Notes under the pieces: generated by a model
Told to the model about the DNA's origin: nothing
What the model saw: only the letters and a program-made list of their open reading frames with translations
The model's database searches: none
From: Vibrio sp. Isolate32
GTDB lineage: Bacteria > Pseudomonadota > Gammaproteobacteria > Enterobacterales > Vibrionaceae
Assembly: GCF_022397955.1 (NCBI RefSeq)
Contig: NZ_JAKEUQ010000008.1
Location: 159,703 to 223,702, forward strand
Reading direction: 5' to 3'
Length of the DNA stretch: 64,000 bases
Part shown: piece after piece, positions 16,907 to 39,282 of the stretch
How the letters are laid out: each line of letters begins with the position of its first letter
How positions within the stretch are numbered: the first letter of the stretch is position 1
Translations under genes and position numbers: made by a program

Positions 16907-17833
16907 ATGGCTGATTTTAATTGGAAAGGAATCGACCTTAACTTGTTGATTGCATTGCAGGCGTTGTATCAAACCAACAGCGTTAGCAAGTCTGCTGAAC
17001 GTTGTTATGTCAGCCAGTCAGCGATGAGTCATAGCTTACAAAGGCTTCGAAAGTTGTTTGATGACCCTTTGTTTGAGCGTGTGGGTAGCAAGATGGAGGC
17101 GACCGACCGAGCTATCGAACTATCCAGTACGGTAGATGCTTTACTCAATACTATTCAGTCAGAAGTGTTGCTGTCTAAATCGTTTGATGCCGCGATTTAT
17201 AAAGGGACTTGGAAGATTGGTCTCACTGATTATGCAGAGCAGATGTTCGCTCCAATATTGTTTGACCTCATTAAGCAATCTTCTCCTTATTCCCAAGTGG
17301 CGTTGTTCAATGTAAACCGGAGTAACTACCAGCAAGTATTTGAAGGTGCCAAGCTGGATATTGCGATAGGCAGCTTTGGTGAGGTACCAAAGCTATATCG
17401 AACAAAGCATTTGTACACGGAGCAACATGTTTGTTTATTTGATCAATCGGTTCTAACTATTGAGGAGCCGATGTCGCTAGAACAATTTGTTGCTGTCGAG
17501 CACGCACTCGTATCTCCGACAGGCGCTTTAAATACGGGCGTCGATGCTCGTTTGGCTGAATTAGGGCTTAGCCGGAAAGTCGCTGTAGCTTCTAGTAACT
17601 TTTTAACAGTAAAACGGCTCATTCGTGGCAGAGAATTACTTTGTATTGTGCCCAAGCTTGTCGCGCGAAAAGATATTGATAGCGGAGAAACTTTGTTGGC
17701 TGTGAAACCACCGATTGATGTTCCAGATTTTGATATCCAACTTGTTTACAGGAAAGCTAAGCATTTAGATGATAAAAATAAACTACTTAGAATATTGATT
17801 ACTAATGCGGTCTCACCTGTGGTCTCCGAATAG
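16907..17833 (+). CDS. LysR-family transcriptional regulator
   Basis: 308 residues. The N-terminal winged helix (about residues 8-66) reads DLNLLIALQALYQTNSVSKSAERCYVSQSAMSHSLQRLRKLFDDPLFER, the LysR signature. A substrate-binding domain of two Rossmann-like lobes follows to the C-terminus. It is transcribed away from chrA. LysR regulators commonly control the divergent neighbour, so it probably responds to an anion or redox signal linked to chromate or sulfate; the ligand is unknown. It is followed by a good terminator. Confidence 0.9.
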   Translation: MADFNWKGIDLNLLIALQALYQTNSVSKSAERCYVSQSAMSHSLQRLRKLFDDPLFERVGSKMEATDRAIELSSTVDALLNTIQSEVLLSKSFDAAIYKGTWKIGLTDYAEQMFAPILFDLIKQSSPYSQVALFNVNRSNYQQVFEGAKLDIAIGSFGEVPKLYRTKHLYTEQHVCLFDQSVLTIEEPMSLEQFVAVEHALVSPTGALNTGVDARLAELGLSRKVAVASSNFLTVKRLIRGRELLCIVPKLVARKDIDSGETLLAVKPPIDVPDFDIQLVYRKAKHLDDKNKLLRILITNAVSPVVSE

Positions 17834-18030
17834 CTTATTGTGCCAGTTAGTCGCTAATTTTATGTAAATTAATTATAGAAAAATCCAGTTTATTATAAGA
17901 ACCCGACTATACTTAGTTTACGAATCAAAGCAGTCGTAACGAATGGGCTTTTTGATTTGCCTTAGTAAAAAAATAGCTTATATCCTTATTATATAGCTTA
18001 AAAAACCAGGCTAAACGGACTTAGTTGGTC

Positions 18031-18063
18031 TTAAAGCGCTAGCTCCCCCTAGCGCTTTTTTCT
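18031..18063 (+). terminator. terminator after the LysR gene
   Basis: AAAGCGCTAG and CTAGCGCTTT form the stem around CTCCCC, followed by a T run. Confidence 0.8.
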
Positions 18064-18099
18064 TTTGGTCGAGATAAATTTAAAAGTATTATCAACAAC

Positions 18100-18408
18100 C
18101 TAAAAAGAGAATCGAGTCCATTTCTTCGCTCGCCAGCGATAAGCTGTGATGATCCCACGGAACCACTCATCCATTGTGATTACCATCCAAGCACCTAACA
18201 CACCATAACCCCAATGCCCCCACATACTGAGAATGCCCATTTTGACTGGGAACTGGATATCACCTGCGGCCTTCAATTCAAGCAAGAGATAAAGATCAGC
18301 TTAAACATGCGGCCAGCCTCAAGAATGATTGAACCTGCAATCAAGGAAGCGGTGAGAGCCAGAATTTTAGGGCCTTGCGTGTCGGCGACTGCAAGAATTT
18401 CCCACACG
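18100..18408 (-). pseudogene. MATE efflux protein, C-terminal remnant
   Basis: The minus strand encodes the last part of a MATE-family multidrug exporter: ALTASLIAGSIILEAGRMF in one frame, then KAAGDIQFPVKMGILSMWGHW and GAWMVITMDEWFRGIITAYRW in another, ending at 18100. The frame changes at about 18280-18290 where TTGAA is tandemly doubled. Deleting one copy restores a continuous frame (FISCLKAAGD). The N-terminal three quarters of the gene are missing. Its broken end abuts a lacZ remnant of opposite orientation near 18410, marking an old rearrangement. Confidence 0.7.
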
Positions 18409-18411
18409 TTG

Positions 18412-18960
18412 GAAGATCAGGTTTGTTTGTTGTCGACTTGGCAATACCAATTATTTGCCGATGGTGAGGTCAAATTAGATGTGGATGTGCAAGCGGCGAA
18501 AGGTTTGCCATCCCTGCCACGAGTCGGTTTTGAGTTTGCTTTGAAGCAAGTGCCTGATGGGGTGGAGTGGTTTGGTCGTGGGCCACACGAAAACTACCCA
18601 GATCGGAAGATGTCCGCACATATGGGGCTATATCAGCAAAGTATTGAACAAATGCATACCCCGTATATTTTCCCTTCTGATTGCGGCTTGCGTTGTGATG
18701 TTCGTGAGGAAAAAGTGGGCGCATTTGAATTGCAAGGAGACTTCCATTTCTCAGTCAGTCGTTTTGGGTTACAGCAGCTACAGAAGGCAAAACACACTTG
18801 TGATTTAACCGAACAAGAACAGTTGTTTGTTTATGTGGATGGATTTCATATGGGCGTCGGTGGCGATGATTCATGGACGCCAAGTGTCCATGGTGAATTC
18901 AAATTATTGAAAGAGCACTACCATTACCGAATGCGTTTCTATTGTAGTGAGAATGGTTAA
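18412..18960 (+). pseudogene. lacZ-type beta-galactosidase, C-terminal remnant
   Basis: From QVCLLSTWQYQLFADGEV to the end this is domain 5 of a GH2 beta-galactosidase, with WFGRGPHENYPDRK, HTPYIFPSDCGLRCDVRE and DGFHMGVGGDDSWTPSVH as in E. coli LacZ. Only about 180 of roughly 1030 residues remain and no catalytic residue is present. An open frame extends upstream to 18214, but that part is antisense to the MATE remnant and is an artefact. A complete GH2 enzyme (EbgA) lies nearby, so lacZ loss may have been tolerated. Confidence 0.85.
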
Positions 18961-19040
18961 CGTGCAGCAAATTGAGTAAAAGGTTCATGGTAGGCCAAAT
19001 AGTTTAAGTGATTGTTTGTTAAGTTGTTTGGCTTCAGCCA

Positions 19041-19073
19041 TAAAAAGGCACTCGGCGAGATACTGAGTGCCAA
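19041..19073 (-). terminator. terminator of the ygjJK unit
   Basis: On the minus strand GGCACTC pairs with GAGTGCC and is followed by a T run (the AAAAA at 19042-19046). It lies 60 bp past the ygjK stop. Confidence 0.75.
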
Positions 19074-19133
19074 AATCTGAAACTTATGAGGTTATCTTTT
19101 CATTGGATTTCAGAAGGCAGGTATAGGTTTGAT

Positions 19134-21526
<2,393 letters not shown>

Positions 21527-21529
21527 TTA

Positions 21530-26477
<4,948 letters not shown>

Positions 26478-26492
26478 TTATAGTCGTTATTT

Positions 26493-26525
26493 CTCAATGC
26501 TTCCTTGTAGGGAGGAAGCATTGAG
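26493..26525 (-). other. 13-bp intercistronic hairpin between ebgC and ygjI
   Basis: CTCAATGCTTCCT (26493-26505) and AGGAAGCATTGAG (26513-26525) pair perfectly around a 7-base loop, with no T run. It probably stabilises the ebgAC message or tunes downstream expression. A second small stem, AGCCTTG/CAAGGCT, lies just beside it near 26546-26564. Confidence 0.6.
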
Positions 26526-26595
26526 GCTTTGTCCAGCATCTTGGAGCCTTGAACGGCAAGGCTTGGTACATACTGTGAATAGATAGCATTATTGT

Positions 26596-30336
<3,741 letters not shown>

Positions 30337-30433
30337 TTACAGTGCTGTGTGATCCACTTAAAATAATGCTATTGGGTGCTTTAGGCTGCGGATTTTATAA
30401 GGGAGAAGGCGAATGAAAAGTGGTGTGGCAGGC

Positions 30434-30466
30434 ATAAAAAAGGCCACCCGATATATAGGTGGCCTT
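30434..30466 (-). terminator. terminator of ebgR
   Basis: On the minus strand AAAGGCCACC pairs with GGTGGCCTTT-type bases around ATATAT and runs into TTTTTT. Confidence 0.8.
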
Positions 30467-30490
30467 TGGTTATCTATTTGAAAGCTATCG

Positions 30491-31867
<1,377 letters not shown>

Positions 31868-32887
31868 GTGAAAGTACTGGTTACGGGTGGCATGGGTTAC
31901 ATCGGAAGTCATACATGCATTCAAATGATACAGGCAGGTATGGAGCCGATCATTGTTGATAACCTTTGCAATAGCAAAGAGCGAGTGCTGGAACGAATAG
32001 AATCGTTAACTGGCAAGCGACCAAAGTTTTATCTTGGCGACATTCGTGACCAATCTTTTTTAGATAGCGTGTTTTCAGAAAACGATATCCAAGCCGTGAT
32101 TCACTTTGCTGGCCTGAAAGCGGTAGGGGAGTCGGTGGCTAAGCCTTTGGAATACTATGATAACAACGTCAATGGTTCATTGGTGTTAGCTCGAAGTATG
32201 AAGAAAGCGGGCGTGAAAAGCATCGTATTTAGTTCTTCGGCTACCGTTTACGGTGATCCTGAAGTAGTGCCGATTACTGAAACTTCACCAACAGGCGCGA
32301 CAACTAACCCTTATGGCCGAAGTAAGTACGTGGTCGAGGAGTGTTTGAGTGATTTATTCAACGCTGAAAATGACTGGAGCGTGACGTTACTGCGCTATTT
32401 CAACCCGGTTGGCGCGCACCCGTCAGGCACTATGGGTGAAGACCCACAGGGTATTCCAAACAACTTAATGCCATTCATCGCGCAGGTTGCAGTCGGTCGT
32501 AGAGAGAAGCTTTCGATCTTTGGAAACGATTACCCAACACCGGATGGAACAGGCGTTCGTGACTACATCCACGTGATGGATTTGGCCGATGGCCATGTCG
32601 CAGCACTAAAAGCGGTTGGCGAAAAGGCAGGTTTGCACATTTACAACCTAGGTACAGGTAAGGGATCGAGTGTTCTAGAAATGCTGCAAGCTTTTTCTGA
32701 AGCATCAGGTAAGCCGGTTCCTTATGAGTTATGCCCACGCCGTGCTGGTGATATTGCCGAATGTTGGGCAAGCACGGAAAAGGCGGAGCGTGAACTTGGC
32801 TGGAAGGCGACACGCAGCGTGATGGAGATGACGGCGGATACGTGGAAGTGGCAGTCGAATAACCCTAACGGTTATTCCCCTTCGTAA
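31868..32887 (+). CDS. galE: UDP-glucose 4-epimerase
   Basis: A GTG start at 31868, with GAGG 6 bases upstream, gives 339 residues (family about 338). The NAD-binding GGMGYIGSH lies near the N-terminus, with SSSATVYG, and the catalytic pair Y149-x3-K153 in PYGRSKYV. It interconverts UDP-galactose and UDP-glucose in the Leloir pathway and also supplies UDP-galactose for surface sugars. First gene of galE-galT-galK-galM and preceded by a GalR operator. Confidence 0.95.
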   Translation: MKVLVTGGMGYIGSHTCIQMIQAGMEPIIVDNLCNSKERVLERIESLTGKRPKFYLGDIRDQSFLDSVFSENDIQAVIHFAGLKAVGESVAKPLEYYDNNVNGSLVLARSMKKAGVKSIVFSSSATVYGDPEVVPITETSPTGATTNPYGRSKYVVEECLSDLFNAENDWSVTLLRYFNPVGAHPSGTMGEDPQGIPNNLMPFIAQVAVGRREKLSIFGNDYPTPDGTGVRDYIHVMDLADGHVAALKAVGEKAGLHIYNLGTGKGSSVLEMLQAFSEASGKPVPYELCPRRAGDIAECWASTEKAERELGWKATRSVMEMTADTWKWQSNNPNGYSPS

Positions 32888-33219
32888 TTGAAGCCGCAGC
32901 GTTGTTAGCTGCGCTCACCAATTCCAATCACATAGAAGATCTATGCTCATGGATATTGGAAAGCTTGCTGCCTAGCTGCAACTCCAGTTTCTTTGGGGAA
33001 GGGAGATATGAGAAAAAGAGATTCCAGATATCTCGTACCTCGATTCTGGAATGACGGATGAGCATAAGGCTATGAAGTGGTGGCCTTTGCACAAATAGCA
33101 CAAAGAGATTACACGTCATTCCCTACAGCGAGGAACGAGCGTGATAGGGAATCTCCTTGTAGAAGAATTATTCATCTTGGTGAATTGACCAAGACACAAA
33201 ATTTGAGAGCAATCTAAGC
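32888..33219. other. galE-galT spacer with repeat element
   Basis: 332 bp with no gene. Most of it is an imperfect inverted-repeat element (33019-33154) that recurs between galT and galK. Confidence 0.7.
33019..33154. repeat. inverted-repeat intergenic element, copy 1
   Basis: It begins AGATTCCAGATATCTCG and ends with a complementary arm reading CGAGCGTGATAGGGAATCT. The inner arms share CTCGATTCTGGAATGACG against CGTCATTCCCTACAGCGAGG. A second copy lies at 34298-34442, so galT is flanked by two copies. It resembles short palindromic dispersed elements of Vibrio genomes; no coding content. Confidence 0.65.
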
Positions 33220-34272
33220 ATGTCAAAAGTTGAATTTAACCCAGTAGACCATCCACACCGTCGTTATAACCCATTAACCGGTCAGTGGATTTTAGTATCA
33301 CCGCACCGAGCGAAGCGTCCTTGGAGTGGCCAAGATGAAAAGCCATCGACTGCGAAACTTCCAGCGTATGAGAAAGAGTGTTTCTTGTGCCCAACCAATA
33401 CGCGCATCTCGGGAGACGAAAATCCAGATTACGACGGCACTTATGTATTCAGTAATGATTTCGCGGCGTTGATGCCCGATTCGCCTGACGCTCCAGAGTC
33501 TGATAACCCTCTATTCAAGACTCAGGGTGTACGTGGGTTGAGCCGCGTGATCTGTTTTTCTCCGGACCACAGTAAAACGCTGCCCGAGCTTCCGGTAAAC
33601 AAGATCCGCGGTGTTATCGATACGTGGAATGAACAGATTGAAGAACTAGGTAAAGACTACCTGTGGGTTCAAGCTTTTGAAAACAAAGGCGAGACTATGG
33701 GCTGCTCGCAACCACATCCGCACGGTCAAATCTGGGCAAATAGTTTTTTACCTAACGAGATTGAACGTAAAGAAAAATTGCTAAAAGAGTACTTCGAGCA
33801 ACAAGGTTCAAACCTATTAGTGGATTACGTTGAAGCTGAAATGAAAGACGGCTCTCGCACTGTGGTTGAAACCGAACATTGGATTGCTGTGGTGCCTTAC
33901 TGGGCGGCGTGGCCATTTGAAACTATGTTACTACCAAAAACGCACATTCGCCGTATGAGCGAACTGACTGACGAGCAGCGTGATGATTTAGCGGTTGCGA
34001 TTAAGAAGCTGACTAGCCGCTACGATAACTTGTTCCAGTGTTCATTTCCTTACTCAATGGGCTGGCACTACGCGCCGTTCTTCGAAGAAGGTACGGACAT
34101 CGATCACTGGCAGTTACATGCATTGTTTTACCCACCACTGTTACGCAGCGCGTCCGTTCGTAAGTTCATGGTCGGCTACGAAATGTTGGCTGAATCTCAA
34201 CGTGATTTAACCGCAGAACAAGCGGCACAGCGTCTTCGCGACTTGAATGACGTGCATTACAAAGAACAGTAA
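33220..34272 (+). CDS. galT: galactose-1-phosphate uridylyltransferase
   Basis: 350 residues of the HIT-related GalT family. [19 protein letters not shown] stands at the start. The Zn-site cysteine pair is in [10 protein letters not shown], and the nucleophile motif H166-P-H168 in [13 protein letters not shown]. It swaps galactose-1-phosphate and UDP-glucose to give glucose-1-phosphate and UDP-galactose, working with GalE and GalK. Full length. Confidence 0.95.
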   Translation: MSKVEFNPVDHPHRRYNPLTGQWILVSPHRAKRPWSGQDEKPSTAKLPAYEKECFLCPTNTRISGDENPDYDGTYVFSNDFAALMPDSPDAPESDNPLFKTQGVRGLSRVICFSPDHSKTLPELPVNKIRGVIDTWNEQIEELGKDYLWVQAFENKGETMGCSQPHPHGQIWANSFLPNEIERKEKLLKEYFEQQGSNLLVDYVEAEMKDGSRTVVETEHWIAVVPYWAAWPFETMLLPKTHIRRMSELTDEQRDDLAVAIKKLTSRYDNLFQCSFPYSMGWHYAPFFEEGTDIDHWQLHALFYPPLLRSASVRKFMVGYEMLAESQRDLTAEQAAQRLRDLNDVHYKEQ

Positions 34273-34297
34273 TACGTTACTTCGTAGATAACAAGCA

Positions 34298-34442
34298 AGA
34301 TTCCTGATATCTCGTCCCTCGATTCTGGAATGACGACAGGTGAGAAGCCCACAAGTGTAAGAGCTTAGAAACTTAGAAGCTTAAAAGTTTAGTCGTAGAT
34401 GTTGTCATTCCCCACCTGAGGTGCGAACGAGATAGGGAGTCT
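34298..34442. repeat. inverted-repeat intergenic element, copy 2
   Basis: It starts AGATTCCTGATATCTCG and ends GCGAACGAGATAGGGAGTCT. It shares CTCGATTCTGGAATGACG with the copy before galT and has the same inverted layout. The middle differs, so the two are diverged copies. Confidence 0.65.
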
Positions 34443-34514
34443 AAAAGAATTAAAGTGGTGCCGTAAAAGGGGCCATAACCAATTGAACCAAGAGTTTAAC
34501 CAGAGAGTTTACTT

Positions 34515-35675
34515 ATGTCTGACCTAATCCAAAACGTGAAAGCATCTTTTGAGCAAGTCCTTGGTTACCAAGCGACTCATATTATCCAAGCGCCAGGTCG
34601 TGTGAACCTGATTGGCGAGCACACTGACTACAATGATGGTTTTGTTCTACCGTGTGCCATTAACTATCAAACGGTAGTTGCAGCGGCTAAACGTGACGAC
34701 AACATTGTACGCGTAGTATCAGTGGACTACGGTAATACAGTCGATGAATTCGATCTAACTCAAGAGATCACATTCCAACAAGACAAGATGTGGGCTAACT
34801 ACATTCGTGGTGTGGTGAAGTGCCTCAAAGGTCGCGGCTTTGAATTCACAGGCGCAGACATCTCTGTAACGGGCAACGTGCCTCAAGGTGCAGGCTTAAG
34901 TTCTTCTGCGGCACTTGAAGTGGTGATTGGTCAAACATTCAAGGTGCTTTACAACCTAGAAATCAGCCAAGCTGAAGTTGCGCTTAATGGTCAGCAAGCT
35001 GAAAACGAATTTGTAGGCTGTAACTGCGGCATCATGGACCAAATGATCTCTGCAGAAGGTCGCGCAAACCACGCGATGCTTTTGGATTGTCGTAGCCTAG
35101 AGACTCAAGCGGTTTCAATGCCAGAAGATATGGCTGTGGTTATCATCAACTCAAATAAGAAACGCGGCTTAGTCGACAGCGAATACAACACGCGTCGTGA
35201 GCAGTGTGAAGAAGCGGCGCGTATCTTAAGTGTTCCAGCACTTCGTGATGTGACCATCGAGCAGTTCCAAGCGAAAGAATCCGAGTTGGATGAAATGGTC
35301 GCTAAGCGTGCTCGTCACGTGATTACTGAAAATGACCGTACCGTTGAAGCGGCTCAAGCTCTGCGTACTCACGACATGAAGCGTATGGGTGAACTGATGG
35401 CTGAGTCTCACGCATCAATGCGTGATGACTTTGAAATCACAGTGAAAGAGATCGATACGCTGGTGGATATGGTCAAAGAAGTGATCGGTGAGCAAGGCGG
35501 CGTACGTATGACGGGCGGTGGTTTCGGTGGCTGTATTGTGGCATTGGTTCCACCTGCATTGGTTGATGAAATCAAAACAACCGTTGAACAGAAATATCAA
35601 GCGGCGACGGGTCTAAAAGAATCTATTTATGTGTGCCAAGCGAAAGACGGCGCCGGCTTAGTTGAAGTAATCTAA
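34515..35675 (+). CDS. galK: galactokinase
   Basis: A 386-residue GHMP-family kinase. The galactokinase signature [19 protein letters not shown] comes near residue 28, the ATP-binding [17 protein letters not shown] in the middle, and the third GHMP motif [15 protein letters not shown] near the end. It phosphorylates galactose at C1 with ATP. Third gene of the gal operon; a hairpin follows it. Confidence 0.95.
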   Translation: MSDLIQNVKASFEQVLGYQATHIIQAPGRVNLIGEHTDYNDGFVLPCAINYQTVVAAAKRDDNIVRVVSVDYGNTVDEFDLTQEITFQQDKMWANYIRGVVKCLKGRGFEFTGADISVTGNVPQGAGLSSSAALEVVIGQTFKVLYNLEISQAEVALNGQQAENEFVGCNCGIMDQMISAEGRANHAMLLDCRSLETQAVSMPEDMAVVIINSNKKRGLVDSEYNTRREQCEEAARILSVPALRDVTIEQFQAKESELDEMVAKRARHVITENDRTVEAAQALRTHDMKRMGELMAESHASMRDDFEITVKEIDTLVDMVKEVIGEQGGVRMTGGGFGGCIVALVPPALVDEIKTTVEQKYQAATGLKESIYVCQAKDGAGLVEVI

Positions 35676-35734
35676 CTGTTTCGAGATTTAATATAGAGCT
35701 TACCAACTAAAAAGATCATAGTAGGCCAAATACT

Positions 35735-35766
35735 AAAGCCTTTACCTCAACGTAGAGGCTTTTTAT
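35735..35766 (+). terminator. hairpin between galK and galM
   Basis: AAGCCTTTA and TAGAGGCTT (8 of 9 bases paired) form a stem followed by TTTATT. As galM follows in the same direction, it is probably a partial terminator. Confidence 0.5.
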
Positions 35767-35787
35767 TGGCAGTAGAAGGAATTTAGA

Positions 35788-36867
35788 ATGACACAAGCGC
35801 AGAACCTGCTTCAATCCATGACAGAAACTGCAGCCTATGATGGCCAACCTGCTCAGCTTGTCACGCTGTCGAATGTACACGGCATGGAAGTGACATTCAT
35901 GGATATTGGCGCAACGTGGTTGAGCTGTACCTTGCCAGTAAAGGGAAATAAAAGAGAAGTTTTGTTGGGTGTTAACTCAATGGAGAGCTTCAATAAACAA
36001 GCCAGTTATATGGGCACAACCGTTGGCCGTTATGCTAACCGCATTGCCAATGGTCGTTTCAAGATTGATGGCAAGACTTATAAGCTGGAAACCAACCAAG
36101 CAGGCAACACCCTACATGGTGGTCCGAATGGTTTTGATAAACGTCGTTGGAATATTACTGAGCAGACTGAAACCTCGGTTGTGTTTAGCTTAGTGTCAGG
36201 TGATGGCGACCAAGGCTTTCCGGGGAATTTGAATGTGTCGGTGCGTTATGACATCACCGAAGACAATCGAGTTTCCATTCATTACTCTGCAACCACAGAC
36301 AAGCCAACCGTGGTTAACCTAACGAATCATGCGTACTTCAATCTACTTGGTGCAGAAGCCGGACACGATTGCTTGTCACATATTGTCAGCATCAACGCCA
36401 ACCAATTCTTACCGACCAATTCAGTAGGTATCCCGTTAGGCAACCTTAAATCGGTGAAATCGACTAGCTTTGACTTTAATCAGCCTATAATGATCTCAGA
36501 GCGTTTGTTGGGTGATGAACAGCAGAAGGCAGCAAAGGGCTACGACCACTCTTTCTTATTGTCTGATGGCTGCAAGCGCACTCAATGCGCCGCTACCGTA
36601 ACCTCACCAGATGCGTTAGTGACACTAAAAGTATTTTCAACCAAACCTGCGATGCAGTTGTACACCGGAAACTGGCTTGGTGGTACACCAAACCGAAGTG
36701 GTGGTAGCTATGAAGATTACGCAGGGTTGGCATTAGAAACCCAGTTCTTACCTGACTCTCCTAACCACCCAGAGTGGAAGCAGGACAGTTGTATTCTCCA
36801 GCCTGAACAAGAATACCGCTACCGTACCTGTTACCAGTTTGAATTTTCGGGGGATTCTTCAAACTAG
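35788..36867 (+). CDS. galM: aldose 1-epimerase (mutarotase)
   Basis: A 359-residue beta-sandwich enzyme of the GalM family, with GRYANRIANGRF, the substrate-contacting NTLHGGPNGFDKRRW (with the conserved His) and NLTNHAYFNL carrying the second catalytic His. A C-terminal GLALETQFLPDSPNHP carries the base Glu. It interconverts alpha and beta anomers of galactose, supplying alpha-galactose to GalK after beta-galactosidase action. Last gene of the gal operon. Confidence 0.93.
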   Translation: MTQAQNLLQSMTETAAYDGQPAQLVTLSNVHGMEVTFMDIGATWLSCTLPVKGNKREVLLGVNSMESFNKQASYMGTTVGRYANRIANGRFKIDGKTYKLETNQAGNTLHGGPNGFDKRRWNITEQTETSVVFSLVSGDGDQGFPGNLNVSVRYDITEDNRVSIHYSATTDKPTVVNLTNHAYFNLLGAEAGHDCLSHIVSINANQFLPTNSVGIPLGNLKSVKSTSFDFNQPIMISERLLGDEQQKAAKGYDHSFLLSDGCKRTQCAATVTSPDALVTLKVFSTKPAMQLYTGNWLGGTPNRSGGSYEDYAGLALETQFLPDSPNHPEWKQDSCILQPEQEYRYRTCYQFEFSGDSSN

Positions 36868-37027
36868 TACGCTCTAGCTCAAAGCGGTGATGCCATTGCT
36901 TTTGTTTATTGATGAATAGAGGGATGTGACTTGTCATGTGCCTCTGGGGGAGATGAACCAAAGCGGCACCTAGCAATCATTTTGTCTAAATAGGGAATGA
37001 GTGTTGGGTATTTGAGTAAGGTAAGAA

Positions 37028-37064
37028 AGCCCTAGCAGAAGTGATTCTGTTAGGGCCTTTTTGT
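37028..37064. terminator. bidirectional terminator between galM and galR
   Basis: GCCCTAGCAGAA and TTCTGTTAGGGC pair around GTGA and lead into CTTTTTG on the plus strand. It lies between convergent galM and galR. Confidence 0.75.
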
Positions 37065-37092
37065 TTCTTAGTACGTTTTGTCAAACGGCCGC

Positions 37093-38091
37093 TTAGGCTT
37101 TTTCTACCGAGTTACGGCGAACCAAAGTAGGGGAGAACATCATAGGCTCTGTCGAAGTTGTTTCCTCTTTTGCCAAGCTCAAGGCGAGTCGTGTTGCCTT
37201 CTCTGCCATCATTTGAATAGGGTAACGAATGGTCGTCAGCTTCGGGTGAACATAGCGGGCAATTAAGCCATCATCAAAGCCGATGATCGACATGTTATCT
37301 GGTGCTTGAATACCGTTCTCGTCGAGCACAGACAAAGCACCCGCGGCCATGTAGTCGTTGTAGGCCACAATACCGGTGATCGGTAGGGATTTGGTCAGCA
37401 GATTGGTCATTGCATACTCGCCGCCATCACTGGTTGGCTGGGCGTGTTCAATATAACTTTCAGATAGCTCAATGCCGTACTCTTTCAGAGCGGCTTGGTA
37501 GCCCTCAACACGTTCATTTGCATCTTCAATGCTTGAAGATGAGGCGATACAGGCAATGTTTTTATGGCCATGACGAATCAAATATTCAGTCGCGAGAAAT
37601 GCGCCTTTCTTGTTATCAAGGAAGATACAACGTTCGGCAATCTCTTCGATATAGCGGTTGATCAACACTAAGCCTTTGACTTCTTTTGCGTAAGCAATCA
37701 GTTCTTCGTCTGTCAGGCCTTTTGAATGGATCACCAAAGCATCGCAACGGCTGTTAATCAGTAACTCAATCGCTTGTCTCTCTTCTTCACGATCGTGTGA
37801 ACCATTACCGACAAGGATATGTTTTCCGTTCTCACGAGCGACATTATCGACAGCCTTAACTAGCGTGCCAAAAAAGGGATCGGAGATGTCACCGACCAAT
37901 ACACCAACAGTGTTTGTGCTTTGGCTTACTAGCGCGCGAGCATTGGCATTCGGGCGATAGCCGAGTTTAGACATTGCTTTGGTGACGGACTCGACCGAGC
38001 TAGCACTTGCCTTTGGAGACTTGTTGATCACTCGAGATACGGTTGCAACAGAAACACCAGCTTCCTTTGCTACATCTTTAATTGTTGCCAT
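37093..38091 (-). CDS. galR: LacI-family repressor GalR
   Basis: 332 residues. The helix-turn-helix MATIKDVAKEAGVSVATVSRVIN is followed by the sugar-binding core (NTVGVLVGDISDPFFGTLV, GFDDGLIARYVHPKLTTIRYP). It is convergent with the gal operon and carries the same GTGTAAAC-type palindrome before its own gene as before galE, so it likely represses galETKM and itself until galactose binds. Confidence 0.9.
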   Translation of the reverse strand: MATIKDVAKEAGVSVATVSRVINKSPKASASSVESVTKAMSKLGYRPNANARALVSQSTNTVGVLVGDISDPFFGTLVKAVDNVARENGKHILVGNGSHDREEERQAIELLINSRCDALVIHSKGLTDEELIAYAKEVKGLVLINRYIEEIAERCIFLDNKKGAFLATEYLIRHGHKNIACIASSSSIEDANERVEGYQAALKEYGIELSESYIEHAQPTSDGGEYAMTNLLTKSLPITGIVAYNDYMAAGALSVLDENGIQAPDNMSIIGFDDGLIARYVHPKLTTIRYPIQMMAEKATRLALSLAKEETTSTEPMMFSPTLVRRNSVEKA

Positions 38092-38212
38092 TTTTAACCT
38101 CTATACATTGCTGCATCTATTTAACACCGACAATGATAGTAAGGCAACGAAACTCTAATTTTACTTCCAGTAATGAGATCTTTACCGCTTGTAATTATTA
38201 AGCTTAATGCTA

Positions 38213-38228
38213 GTGTAAACATTTACAC
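38213..38228. promoter_or_regulatory. GalR-type operator before galR
   Basis: GTGTAAACATTTACAC matches the galE operator at 15 of 16 positions. It lies between galR and the ygjH-like gene and could control both. Confidence 0.7.
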
Positions 38229-38285
38229 TTTACTTGATTTTAGTAAATAATTTAATGAATGAAAATAAATCAATATAGGAAGTGA

Positions 38286-38612
<327 letters not shown>

Positions 38613-38634
38613 GTGGTTTAAGTTGTCTATTTGA

Positions 38635-38672
38635 GTCGGTGAGTCTGCTCGTTATAGGCTCATCGACCTTTT
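38635..38672 (+). terminator. terminator after the ygjH-like gene
   Basis: GTCGGTGAG and CTCATCGAC pair (one G-T) and CTTTTTTG follows. Confidence 0.7.
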
Positions 38673-38727
38673 TTGCTCTCCAAGCTCCAAATTATTGCAG
38701 CTTCAACATCGCCTAAGTCTTTAAAGG

Positions 38728-39282
38728 CTAGCCGCGCGTACTCAATATCAAACCATCAATCACGCTGTGGTGGTGCTCAGACACTCCCGCTAGGTTGCCA
38801 TATTTAGGCTGGTGGCGATCATTTTCTAATGGGTGGTGCCAACCTTGTGTGTGTTTGACAAAGTGTGCCGCAAAGCTTTCAGACACCTCTAAACATCCAG
38901 CCATGACGGTATCGACATAGGTTTGAACGATAGGGCTGTTTTCGCAAGGCGCTTCAATCTCGTCTTTGATGTAAACCCAGATAGGTTGATCTTGTTTGAA
39001 TTCATTTTGGCTTTCTATCTGTGAAGCCTTTAACTCGATTCGGTGATAGCCACGCTCACGGCGATCAAACTCAGCCAGTGCAATATCATCCACCTCAAGC
39101 AAAACACCATTCACTTGCCCATCGCCAAGGTTGACGATCAAAGGGGATAACACATAGCTGTCATCGATCTTACTCCAATGGCGAATTAAGCCATGAACAA
39201 TCGCAGGGATCGCTTGCCCAGTCTGACCGGTAAGCTGGCGTGAAGATGAGTTGATCAAGCTACCATAACCAAAAATATGCAT
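38728..39282 (-). CDS. gamma-glutamylcyclotransferase-like (GGCT/AIG2) protein
   Basis: 184 residues. The N-terminal MHIFGYGSLINSSSRQ is the YGSL substrate-loop motif of the GGCT fold. LEVDDIALAEFDRRERGYHRIEL holds the conserved acidic residue and R-E-x-GY segment. Members cyclise gamma-glutamyl peptides to 5-oxoproline or act in glutathione turnover (ChaC). The C-terminal half is extended and family-specific. Substrate not known. Stand-alone gene. Confidence 0.8.
   Translation of the reverse strand: MHIFGYGSLINSSSRQLTGQTGQAIPAIVHGLIRHWSKIDDSYVLSPLIVNLGDGQVNGVLLEVDDIALAEFDRRERGYHRIELKASQIESQNEFKQDQPIWVYIKDEIEAPCENSPIVQTYVDTVMAGCLEVSESFAAHFVKHTQGWHHPLENDRHQPKYGNLAGVSEHHHSVIDGLILSTRG

Noticed and set aside
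18214..18960. A 248-codon ORF that looks like one protein
   Set aside because: Its first third is antisense to the MATE remnant; only the part from about 18412 is lacZ-like. No ribosome site supports the start.
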